Assembly: GCF_039729145.1 (NCBI RefSeq)
Contig: NZ_CP155793.1
Span: 3,720,001 to 3,784,000 of the forward strand
Reading direction: 5' to 3'
DNA: 64,000 nt
DNA from: Microbacterium sp. SY138
GTDB lineage: Bacteria; Actinomycetota; Actinomycetes; Actinomycetales; Microbacteriaceae
Under the pieces are notes generated by a model. That model saw only the letters and a list, made by a program, of their open reading frames with translations. It searched no databases and was not told the origin of the DNA. Below, piece after piece: positions 58,039 through 64,000 of this stretch (position 1 is its first letter; every line of letters begins with the position of its first letter). The position numbers and the translations under genes were made by a program.

Positions 58039-59775
58039 ATGAACGCCGAGAACATCGGACGCAGCCCGCTGCGGTCTCGATCCTGGCTGGGCGAGAGGGG
58101 CAAGAACGGCTTCATCGCTCGCCATCATCTCCGACAGTCCGGCCTGTCCGGCCGGCAATTCGACGGGCGCCCTGTCATCGGTATCGCGAACACCTGGTCG
58201 GAGCTCACGCCCTGCAACATCCACCTGAAGGGGCTCGCCGACGCGGCCCGCCGCGGCATCCAGCAGGCAGGCGGCACGGCACTCGAGTTTCCCGTGCTCT
58301 CGCTCGGCGAACCGTTCATGCGCCCGTCGTCGATGATCTACCGCAACATGATGGCGATGGAGCTCGAAGAGCTCTGCCGCGCGAACCCCCTCGACGCCGT
58401 CGTGGTCCTCACCGGCTGCGACAAGACGACCCCGGCAGCCCTGATGGCCCTCGCGAGCGTCGACATCCCCTCGATCGTGCTCACCGGCGGCCCGATGCTG
58501 AACGGCCGGTTCCGCGGGCGCCCGGTAGGCAGCGGCACCGACATCTGGCGGATGACCGAGGCGCTGCGAGCAGGCGACGTGACCCAGGAGGAGTTCACCG
58601 AGTTCGAGAGCTGCCTGAACCGCTCCGCCGGCCACTGCATGACCATGGGCACGGCCTCGACGATGGCGAGCATCACCGAGGCGCTGGGGATGCAGCTGCC
58701 CGGTGGCGCCGCCCTTCCCGCCGTCGACTCGCGGCGGCTCGTCCTCGCCGAGGACACCGGAGCCCGCGCCGTCGAACTCGCCCTCGAATGCCTGCGTCCC
58801 TCGATGATCATGACCCGGGAGGCGATCGAGAACGCCCTCGTCGTCAACGCCGCGTGCGGCGGATCGACGAACGCCGTGCTGCACCTGCTGGCCATCGCCG
58901 GGCGGCTCGGGGTGCCGCTCTCGCTCGACGACATCGACGAGTTCAGCCGCGCCATCCCGCTGCTGGTCGACCTCATGCCGAGCGGGCGATTCCTGATGGA
59001 GGAGTTCGCGTACGCCGGCGGGGTCCCCGCCTTGATGAAGGAGCTCGGCGACCTGCTCCACACCGGCGCGCCTTCGGTGACGGGTCGGACCCTGGGCGAG
59101 AACGTCGCCTCGGCCCGCAACGACGACCCCGAGGTCATCCGTCCACTGTCGAACCCTGTGCAGCCCGCGGGATCGGGCACCGCCGTGCTGCGCGGCAACC
59201 TCGCGCCCGACGGCGCCGTGCTCAAGGTGAGCGCGGCCGAGCCGCACCTTCTCGACCACACGGGTCCGGCACTCGTCTTCGACGACCTCGAGTCATACCT
59301 CGCCGTGGCCGGAGACCCCGACCTCGACGTCACCGCCGACACCGTGCTCGTCGTGCGCGGCTGCGGCCCCCGCGGCTACCCCGGCATGCCCGAGGTCGGC
59401 AACCTTCCCCTCCCGAAGAAACTGCTCGACCAGGGAGTGCGCGATCTCGTGCGGATCTCGGATGCGCGCATGAGCGGCACGGCATACGGCGCGTGCGTGC
59501 TGCACGTCGCGCCGGAGTCGGCAGCCGGCGGTCCGCTCGCACTGATCCACACGGGAGACCTCGTGCGGCTGGATGTTGCAGGGAGATCGCTCGACATGCT
59601 CGTCGATGACGAAGAGCTCGAACGCCGACGCGCCGAGCTCCCTGCACCCGTGGTCGCGAGCACGCGCGGCTGGACCCGGCTCTACACCGACCACGTGCTC
59701 CAGGCCGATCAGGGCGTCGACCTCGACTTCCTCGTCGGCTCCAGCGGCGACGAGCCCTCGCGCAGCCCGTTCTGA
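58039..59775 (+). CDS. IlvD/Edd-family sugar-acid dehydratase (arabinonate/galactonate-type)
   Basis: 578 residues from MNAENIGRSPLRSRSW; in-frame ATGs at 58003 and 57916 are alternatives, but none has a clear ribosome site and the 57916 start lies within the palindromes. Iron-sulfur Cys are visible in LTPCNIH, LTGCDKTTPA and AGHCMTMGTAST; other motifs are NAACGGSTNAVLHL, GGVPALMKEL, RGCGPRGYPGMPEVGN and ISDARMSGTAYG. Such enzymes dehydrate aldonates to 2-keto-3-deoxy acids. Paired with a DapA-family enzyme, which suggests an arabinonate or related pathway. Confidence 0.88.
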   Translation: MNAENIGRSPLRSRSWLGERGKNGFIARHHLRQSGLSGRQFDGRPVIGIANTWSELTPCNIHLKGLADAARRGIQQAGGTALEFPVLSLGEPFMRPSSMIYRNMMAMELEELCRANPLDAVVVLTGCDKTTPAALMALASVDIPSIVLTGGPMLNGRFRGRPVGSGTDIWRMTEALRAGDVTQEEFTEFESCLNRSAGHCMTMGTASTMASITEALGMQLPGGAALPAVDSRRLVLAEDTGARAVELALECLRPSMIMTREAIENALVVNAACGGSTNAVLHLLAIAGRLGVPLSLDDIDEFSRAIPLLVDLMPSGRFLMEEFAYAGGVPALMKELGDLLHTGAPSVTGRTLGENVASARNDDPEVIRPLSNPVQPAGSGTAVLRGNLAPDGAVLKVSAAEPHLLDHTGPALVFDDLESYLAVAGDPDLDVTADTVLVVRGCGPRGYPGMPEVGNLPLPKKLLDQGVRDLVRISDARMSGTAYGACVLHVAPESAAGGPLALIHTGDLVRLDVAGRSLDMLVDDEELERRRAELPAPVVASTRGWTRLYTDHVLQADQGVDLDFLVGSSGDEPSRSPF

Positions 59776-59796
59776 CCCACCCGAAGGAGTCCCGCC

Positions 59797-60735
59797 GTGA
59801 TGAACACACGCATCGAGGGCGTCTGCCCCGTCGTCGAAACGCCATTCACCAACGATGGGCGGATCGACGTCGAGTCGCTCCGCCACCTCGTGCGCTCGCT
59901 TGCGGATGCGGGAGTGCGAAGCGTGATGTACCCCGGTTTCGCGAGCGAGTTCTACAAGCTAACCGACCTCGAGCGCGATGAACTCACCGGGGCACTCCTC
60001 GACGAGGCGCACCGGCACGGCATCGTCGTGGTGGTCTCGGTGCCCGACCACGCCACTGTGGTCGCAGTGGAGCGTGCTCGCCGCGCCGTCGAGCAGGGCG
60101 CCGACATGATCAACATCCTTCCGCCCCACACCCAGAGCCCCAGTCGCACGGCCGTTCGCGCGCATATCGGTGCGATCCTCGACACGACCGGATCGACGCC
60201 GGCGATCCTCCAATACGCTCCGGCTCAGACAGGCACGGCGCTCGATGCGGCCGTCATCGCCGAGCTGGCAGCAGCCCACCCGAACCTCGTGCAGGTGAAG
60301 GTGGAATCCGTTCCACCCGGCCAGCTCATCTCGGCGCTGCGCGAGGCGGCCCCCGGTCTCTCCTGCCTCGTCGGCTACGCCGGCGTCCAGCTCATCGATG
60401 CGCTGCGCCGCGGGGCGGTCGGTGTGCAACCCGGTTCGTCGTTCCCCGAGATCTACCTCGCCATCTGCGACGCATGGGAGAACGGTGATCGCCAGCGGGC
60501 GGCGGCACTGCACGCGCGGCTCCTCCCTTACATCTCGTATTGGATGCAGTCGGTCGAACTCATCATCGCGGCGGAGAAGGAGATCTCCGCACAGCGCGGC
60601 CTCCTTCGATCGGCGACCTGCCGCGCGCCCTCGCGCGAGCTCGACAGCGAGGAGCAGGAGATGATCACCCGCTTCCTGGTCGACTTCGACGAGTTCCTCC
60701 GGCCCGCGCCTCGTGCGATTAGCATTCAAGGATGA
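59797..60735 (+). CDS. DapA-family aldolase/dehydratase acting on a 2-keto-3-deoxy sugar acid
   Basis: 312 residues; GTG 59797 or the adjacent ATG 59800 behind AAGGAG. TIM-barrel DapA family: GVCPVVETPFTNDGRIDVESLRHLV, VVVVSVPDHATVVAVERARR, ADMINILPPHTQSPS, and Schiff-base Lys in LVQVKVESVPPG. The GxTGE motif of NanA/DapA is replaced by GFASEFYKL, so specificity differs; 2-keto-3-deoxyarabonate dehydratase or a KDG-type aldolase are the best guesses. It follows the IlvD-type gene by 21 bases and overlaps the S4 gene by ATGA. Confidence 0.82.
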   Translation: MMNTRIEGVCPVVETPFTNDGRIDVESLRHLVRSLADAGVRSVMYPGFASEFYKLTDLERDELTGALLDEAHRHGIVVVVSVPDHATVVAVERARRAVEQGADMINILPPHTQSPSRTAVRAHIGAILDTTGSTPAILQYAPAQTGTALDAAVIAELAAAHPNLVQVKVESVPPGQLISALREAAPGLSCLVGYAGVQLIDALRRGAVGVQPGSSFPEIYLAICDAWENGDRQRAAALHARLLPYISYWMQSVELIIAAEKEISAQRGLLRSATCRAPSRELDSEEQEMITRFLVDFDEFLRPAPRAISIQG

Positions 60736-60959
60736 CGAACTCCGCACCGATCGACGACATCTCCATCGGCGGTGAGGTGATCCGCCTCGGGCAGTTCCTC
60801 AAATTCGCCGGCCTCCTCGATTCGGGCGGCGACGCCAAAGAGGTGATCATCGACGGATACGTCACCGTGAACGGCGAGGTCGATCGCCGACGCGGGCGCC
60901 AGCTGCGCGACGGCGACCTGGTGACCTTCGAGGGACGCACGGTCCGCGTCCGCCCCTGA
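60732..60959 (+). CDS. S4-domain RNA-binding protein (YbcJ-like)
   Basis: 75 residues: IRLGQFLKFAGLLDSGGDAKEVIIDGYVTVNGEVDRRRGRQLRDGDLVTFEGRTVRV, a single S4 domain (key IRLGQFLKFAGL and VNGEVDRRRGRQL). Similar short S4 proteins bind RNA near ribosomes. Start overlaps the previous stop (ATGA), so it is translated from the sugar-acid operon mRNA, an odd combination without known functional link. Confidence 0.87.
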   Translation: MTNSAPIDDISIGGEVIRLGQFLKFAGLLDSGGDAKEVIIDGYVTVNGEVDRRRGRQLRDGDLVTFEGRTVRVRP

Positions 60960-60969
60960 CCGAACATCG

Positions 60970-61003
60970 ACGTGCGGTGGATTCCGAAGAACCCACCGCA
61001 CGT
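60970..61003. terminator. Bidirectional terminator after the S4 gene
   Basis: ACGTGCGGTGG (60970-60980) and CCACCGCACGT (60993-61003) form a perfect 11-bp stem with a 12-base loop between convergent genes. Confidence 0.8.
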
Positions 61004-61016
61004 GTCAACGGCCGAT

Positions 61017-61610
61017 TCAGCCGATGACGGTGTTCGTGTCGCTGATCTGCGACATCGGACCCGAGAGGTCCTGATAGATGTAGGCGCGGGTCTGCAGAGT
61101 GGTTCCGGGGGCGACGTCACCGACCTCGGCCGTGATGACCGCCGTGCCGGTCTCGCCCGGCTCCAGCTCGCCAAAGGAGGCGAAGACATGGCTGCTGCTG
61201 ACGATTGGCTCGCCGAGGGACGATTCGGCACCGGTCACGGTCAGACCGTAGGCCGTCGGGATCGCCGTGGAGATCAGGCGAGTGAAGCTGGAGCGGTTGG
61301 TCGCGGTGACCGTGATGCGCACCTTCTCTCCGGCCTGGACCACATCGACGTTGTCGTCGAGAGTGACCTTCGCGGCCGATCCGAAGGTCTGCTCGGACTC
61401 CTGGCCCAGCGTGCCGTCGGCAAGTCGCACCCAGCCGATTCCCGCCTGGCCGACGCTCGTGTCATCGCTCGGCGCGAAGGGGTAGTTCACGGCTCCGTAG
61501 TTGTCGACCTGGGCTTCGGCAGCGTTGGCGGCCGGTGCGCCGATGAGCGCGACACCCGCGGCCACGGCGATGGTGATGCCGGTAGCGGCGATTCGGTTCT
61601 TCAGTTTCAT
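61017..61610 (-). CDS. Secreted protein with Ig-like/DUF11-type domain
   Basis: 197 residues from MKLKNRIAATGITIAVAAGVAL; GGAGG 6 bases upstream. Signal peptide about 1-31 with cleavage near ANA-AEA. The mature part has an aromatic/Gly-rich N-terminus (DNYGAVNYPFAPSDDTSVGQAGIGWV) and then a beta-sandwich (AGEKVRITVTATNRSSFTRL, ELEPGETGTAVITAEVG) like DUF11/CARDB modules. No Cys after the signal, no anchor. Function unknown; an exported structural or adhesion protein is plausible. Confidence 0.75.
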   Translation of the reverse strand: MKLKNRIAATGITIAVAAGVALIGAPAANAAEAQVDNYGAVNYPFAPSDDTSVGQAGIGWVRLADGTLGQESEQTFGSAAKVTLDDNVDVVQAGEKVRITVTATNRSSFTRLISTAIPTAYGLTVTGAESSLGEPIVSSSHVFASFGELEPGETGTAVITAEVGDVAPGTTLQTRAYIYQDLSGPMSQISDTNTVIG

Positions 61611-61755
61611 GGTGTTCCTCCGGTTGATGTCCGGCCAGGATCCGGCCGGCAACATTCAACATTTCACTGCCGTGATGGAGGTGGCCGCGTTCAGGGAATC
61701 TGTATGCCGATAGATCGGAATGCGTGGGCTTTCGGAAGAGGTGCGGAGCGGTCGA

Positions 61756-62217
61756 CTATCGCGCTTCCGACGGCAGGACCCGCCGCACGGTGACGACGAC
61801 CAATGCGATGAGGAGCCCGATGATCGCCACGTCGGCGGCGATGTACGCATAGTGCGCCCAATTCGTGCCCGGCGCCTCGGCCCCGGCGATCACCAGATCG
61901 CTGCGCCGGTTGAGCACCGGGCGGATGACGGCGATCTCGAGAAGGAACACCAGCCAGATCACACCGAGGATCACCAGGGTCGTGCGTCCGGCCTTCGCCC
62001 GGGCACTCACGGCTGTGAGCACGACCAGGACGACACCCGCGAGCACGTTCAGCGCGGTGAAGACGAGTCGACCGATGCCGAGACCGATCGGGATCGTGAC
62101 GCCGGGCGCGAGGAACTTCAACGGGGCTTCGAGGAAGGAGATCGCGATGATCGCCCCGAGCAGGAACGCCGGCAGCAGCAATTGCAGAGCCGCGTTCGTC
62201 CGTCCATTGGAAGTCAT
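61756..62217 (-). CDS. Hypothetical four-TM membrane protein
   Basis: 153 residues with four hydrophobic segments (about 10-30, 45-68, 78-98, 122-145): LLLPAFLLGAIIAISFLEAP, ALNVLAGVVLVVLTAVS, VILGVIWLVFLLEIAVIRPVL. AGGG precedes the ATG. I do not recognise a characterised family. It stands alone between the secreted protein and the LysE gene. Confidence 0.7.
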   Translation of the reverse strand: MTSNGRTNAALQLLLPAFLLGAIIAISFLEAPLKFLAPGVTIPIGLGIGRLVFTALNVLAGVVLVVLTAVSARAKAGRTTLVILGVIWLVFLLEIAVIRPVLNRRSDLVIAGAEAPGTNWAHYAYIAADVAIIGLLIALVVVTVRRVLPSEAR

Positions 62218-62334
62218 GAAGCCCTCTTCTCCCGCCGATCGCCGCCCTCCCTCCGACGCTACTGCGGCAGGTCGAGGTCGCAGACGATATCGACCGGAGA
62301 AAAGACGGCATCGACGGGAGAGACACGTACGCGC

Positions 62335-62958
62335 TCACAGCCACTCGATCACCTGCTCCGCGAGGATGCCGACGCCGATGACGGTCATGGCGATGCCCGC
62401 GATCCGGGTGACCACAGAGCTCGCACGCGGCCGGGTGCGCAGGAGACGACGGGCGAGCAGCCCCACTGTCGTGTAGACGATCGCGATGTTGAACAGGTGC
62501 AAGCCGCCGAGGGCGAGCATCTGTGTCGTCGACGGCCAGCCGTGCGGGCTCGTGAACTGCGGCAACAGGGCGAGCAGCAGCAGGAGCCCCTTCGGGTTGA
62601 TCCCGCTCACACCGGATCCCCGCAGGAACTGCCCCCACCCCCCGGTGGCGACCGGTTCGCCGCTCTCCGCGATCGCCGCAGGGCGTGTGGCCAGCGTCGT
62701 CGCACCGAGGAAGATCAGATAGAACGCGCCGATCACGGTCAGGGTCGTGAGGGTTACCGGATACGCGGTGACCAGCGCTCCGAGACCGAGCGCGACGGCG
62801 ACGATCACGACGGTGTACCCGGCGATCATCCCGAGGATGGAAGGCGCGATCGAGCGGGCGCGCAGGCCGGCGGAGATCGCATACGCCCAGTCCGCTCCGG
62901 GGGTCAGCGCCAGCATCACGGCGACCACCCAGAACTGCATGACCAGAGCGATATCCAT
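62335..62958 (-). CDS. LysE/RhtB-family amino-acid exporter
   Basis: 207 residues, six TM segments, with the family opening LVMQFWVVAVMLALTPGADWAYAISAGLRA and GINPKGLLLLLALLPQF; the TPGAD motif (about 20-24) is diagnostic. GAGGAGG lies 5 bases before the ATG. Divergent from an Lrp-family regulator, the usual pairing for LysE-type exporters, so amino-acid excess probably induces it. Confidence 0.9.
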   Translation of the reverse strand: MDIALVMQFWVVAVMLALTPGADWAYAISAGLRARSIAPSILGMIAGYTVVIVAVALGLGALVTAYPVTLTTLTVIGAFYLIFLGATTLATRPAAIAESGEPVATGGWGQFLRGSGVSGINPKGLLLLLALLPQFTSPHGWPSTTQMLALGGLHLFNIAIVYTTVGLLARRLLRTRPRASSVVTRIAGIAMTVIGVGILAEQVIEWL

Positions 62959-62992
62959 CGGTCCTCCTCAATCCGAGGAAGAGACTACGAAG

Positions 62993-63028
62993 GATCACGC
63001 GAAAGGTGCTCCGATTCTTCGGGTGATC
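62993..63028. promoter_or_regulatory. Inverted repeat in the LysE/Lrp divergent promoter
   Basis: GATCACGCGAA (62993-63003) and TTCGGGTGATC (63018-63028) are inverted copies matching at 10 of 11 positions, centred between the two divergent starts. A plausible Lrp-family operator. AAGAAT (63044-63049) lies 7 bases before the Lrp ATG and may be its leaderless -10. Confidence 0.55.
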
Positions 63029-63056
63029 GCGCCCTTCACCTGCAAGAATTGTCACC

Positions 63057-63512
63057 ATGGACGCACTTGACCGGGAGATCCTCTCCCTGCTGCAGGATGA
63101 CGGACGAATGAGTGCGACGCACCTCGCCTCCCAGGTCGGGTTGAGCCTGTCCGCGTGCCATCGCCGACTCAAGGAACTGGAGCAGTCCGGAGCGATCGAG
63201 CGATACCGCGCGGTCGTCGCGCCCGCAGCCGTCGGCCTCACGTTCGAGGCCATCGTGTTCGTGACGATCGGACGCACCGACAAGGACACGATCGTGGCGT
63301 TCGAGGAGGCCGTCGTGGCGATCCCCGCGGTGGTCGAGGCCCAGCGCCTGTTCGGCGACCCCGACTACATGCTGCGCATCCTCACCCGCGACATGAGCGC
63401 CTACCAGGAGCTCTACGACAACACCCTCGGGGCCCTGCCGGGCGTGCAGCGGCTCACCTCGACCATGGTCATGAAGCGCCTCGGAGCGGACCGGGCGGTG
63501 CCGATCCCCTGA
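63057..63512 (+). CDS. Lrp/AsnC-family transcriptional regulator
   Basis: 151 residues: N-terminal HTH (MDALDREILSLLQDDGRMSATHLASQVGLSLSACHRRLKELEQSGAIE; key LSLSACHRRLKELEQSG) and RAM ligand-binding domain (about 65-140: EAIVFVTIGRT, VVEAQRLFGDPDYMLRI, YQELYDNTLGALPGVQRLTSTMVMKRL). Probably activates or represses the divergent LysE exporter in response to an amino acid. ATG without Shine-Dalgarno, consistent with a leaderless mRNA. Confidence 0.9.
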   Translation: MDALDREILSLLQDDGRMSATHLASQVGLSLSACHRRLKELEQSGAIERYRAVVAPAAVGLTFEAIVFVTIGRTDKDTIVAFEEAVVAIPAVVEAQRLFGDPDYMLRILTRDMSAYQELYDNTLGALPGVQRLTSTMVMKRLGADRAVPIP

Positions 63513-63523
63513 GGCGGGTGCGG

Positions 63524-64000
63524 TCAGACGGGGGCCTGGCAGATGCGTGCCACGAGCTCTTCGGGCGCAGCATCCACGGTCACCGCGATCCCCTGCTCGT
63601 CCGGCCCGAGGGGCTCCAGCGTCTGCAGCTGCGACGCCAGCAGCGCCGGCGGCATGAAGTGGTCCCGGCGCGCGGTGGTCTGCGCGACCACCCGTTCTCG
63701 GGGCGCGTCGAGGTGCACGAAGAAGACGGTCGGGGCCGAGGCGCGCAGCCGGTCACGGTAGCTGCGCTTCAGGGCCGAGCAGGCGACGACGACCACCGGA
63801 TCTGCGGCGAGCGCCGCCCCCACCCGGTCGAGCCACGGCCATCGGTCGTCGTCGTCGAGCGGAGCACCGGCTGCCATCTTCGCGATGTTCTCCGGCCCGT
63901 GCAGATCATCCGCATCGATGAACGCGACACCCATCCGGCGCGCGAGTTCCCGACCCACCGTAGTCTTGCCCACCCCGGACACCCCCATGACGACGATCGG
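63524..64000 (-). CDS. gntK: Gluconate kinase (partial; N-terminus beyond the right edge)
   Basis: At least 158 residues; the frame stays open to position 64000 (PIVVMGVSGVGKTTVG), so a few N-terminal residues are missing. The internal ATG at 63988 is not the likely start. Walker A GVSGVGKTT, DADDLHGPENIAKMAAGAPLDDDDRWPWL, ACSALKRSYRDRLR and RRDHFMPPALLASQLQTLEPL are diagnostic of thermoresistant gluconokinase, which makes 6-phosphogluconate. Convergent with the Lrp gene after an 11-base gap. Whether it serves the sugar-acid genes upstream is unclear. Confidence 0.92.
   Translation of the reverse strand, partial: PIVVMGVSGVGKTTVGRELARRMGVAFIDADDLHGPENIAKMAAGAPLDDDDRWPWLDRVGAALAADPVVVVACSALKRSYRDRLRASAPTVFFVHLDAPRERVVAQTTARRDHFMPPALLASQLQTLEPLGPDEQGIAVTVDAAPEELVARICQAPV

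Noticed and set aside
1..64000. tRNA, rRNA or CRISPR array
   Set aside because: No cloverleaf-like segment, rRNA stretch or regularly spaced repeat-spacer pattern was noticed; a tRNA scan would be decisive.

Overview
The window is high-GC DNA (roughly 70% by eye) with densely packed, often overlapping genes (many ATGA or TGATG stop/start junctions), GTG starts, and several TANNNT boxes placed 6-7 bases before the start codon (leaderless transcription). Protein features (DUF222/HNH endonuclease, DUF808, GEVED/DUF11 surface protein, GH33 sialidase with CBM5/12 modules) point to an actinobacterium, most likely Microbacteriaceae such as Microbacterium. This is an inference from style and gene content; no rRNA or tRNA gene was seen to settle it. 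No stretch over 300 bases lacks a gene.

Layout. 1-2.5 kb: 5' part of a large secreted repeat protein, running off the left edge. 2.7-4.7 kb: Fur-family regulator and catalase. 4.7-9.8 kb: TetR regulator divergent from a GH3 glycosidase, an MFS sugar transporter and an alpha/beta hydrolase. 9.8-10.9 kb: msrB-msrA. 11.0-24.0 kb: a complete sialic-acid locus: secreted sialidase, DUF4862 protein, nanE, nanK, nanA, a peptide-type ABC transporter with a permease-ATPase fusion, and a GntR/FCD repressor. A near-identical 13-base palindrome lies at the sialidase promoter and in the divergent transporter/regulator promoter, tying them into one regulon. 24-27.7 kb: DUF808 protein, an HNH endonuclease behind a LexA-box-like site, and a membrane protein.

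27.7-32.4 kb is an islet of four co-oriented genes (secreted I36-like protein, cysteine-rich lipoprotein, membrane-fusion protein with a peptidoglycan-binding domain, MacB-type ABC exporter) flanked by a 25-base direct repeat that matches at 24 positions. This is the best candidate for an undescribed secreted-protein or defence system. 32.5-35.2 kb: GNAT acetyltransferase, PnuC-like transporter and a DUF418-type membrane protein. 35.4-41.1 kb: a six-gene unit with an amino-acid-type ABC transporter, a DUF985 cupin, an amidohydrolase and a divergent S-adenosylhomocysteine-hydrolase-like enzyme, possibly a deaminate-then-hydrolyse nucleoside route. 41.2-42.3 kb: an Abi_2/HEPN abortive-infection gene preceded by a promoter and an intrinsic terminator, suggesting a small RNA.

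42.3-49.9 kb: flavin monooxygenase, small membrane protein, DUF4406 protein divergent from a DeoR repressor, double-MerR regulator, DUF6194 and Imm5-like proteins, then a two-component system whose likely target (a PepSY-like membrane protein) carries the same TTCAG direct repeats as the regulator's own promoter. 50-60.7 kb: sugar-acid catabolism: galactonate dehydratase and KDPGal aldolase divergent from SDR, GntR and mutarotase-like genes; then a ribose-type ABC transporter divergent from an IlvD/Edd-type dehydratase and a DapA-family aldolase/dehydratase. 60.7-64 kb: S4 RNA-binding protein, secreted protein, membrane protein, LysE exporter divergent from an Lrp regulator, and a gluconate kinase cut by the right edge.
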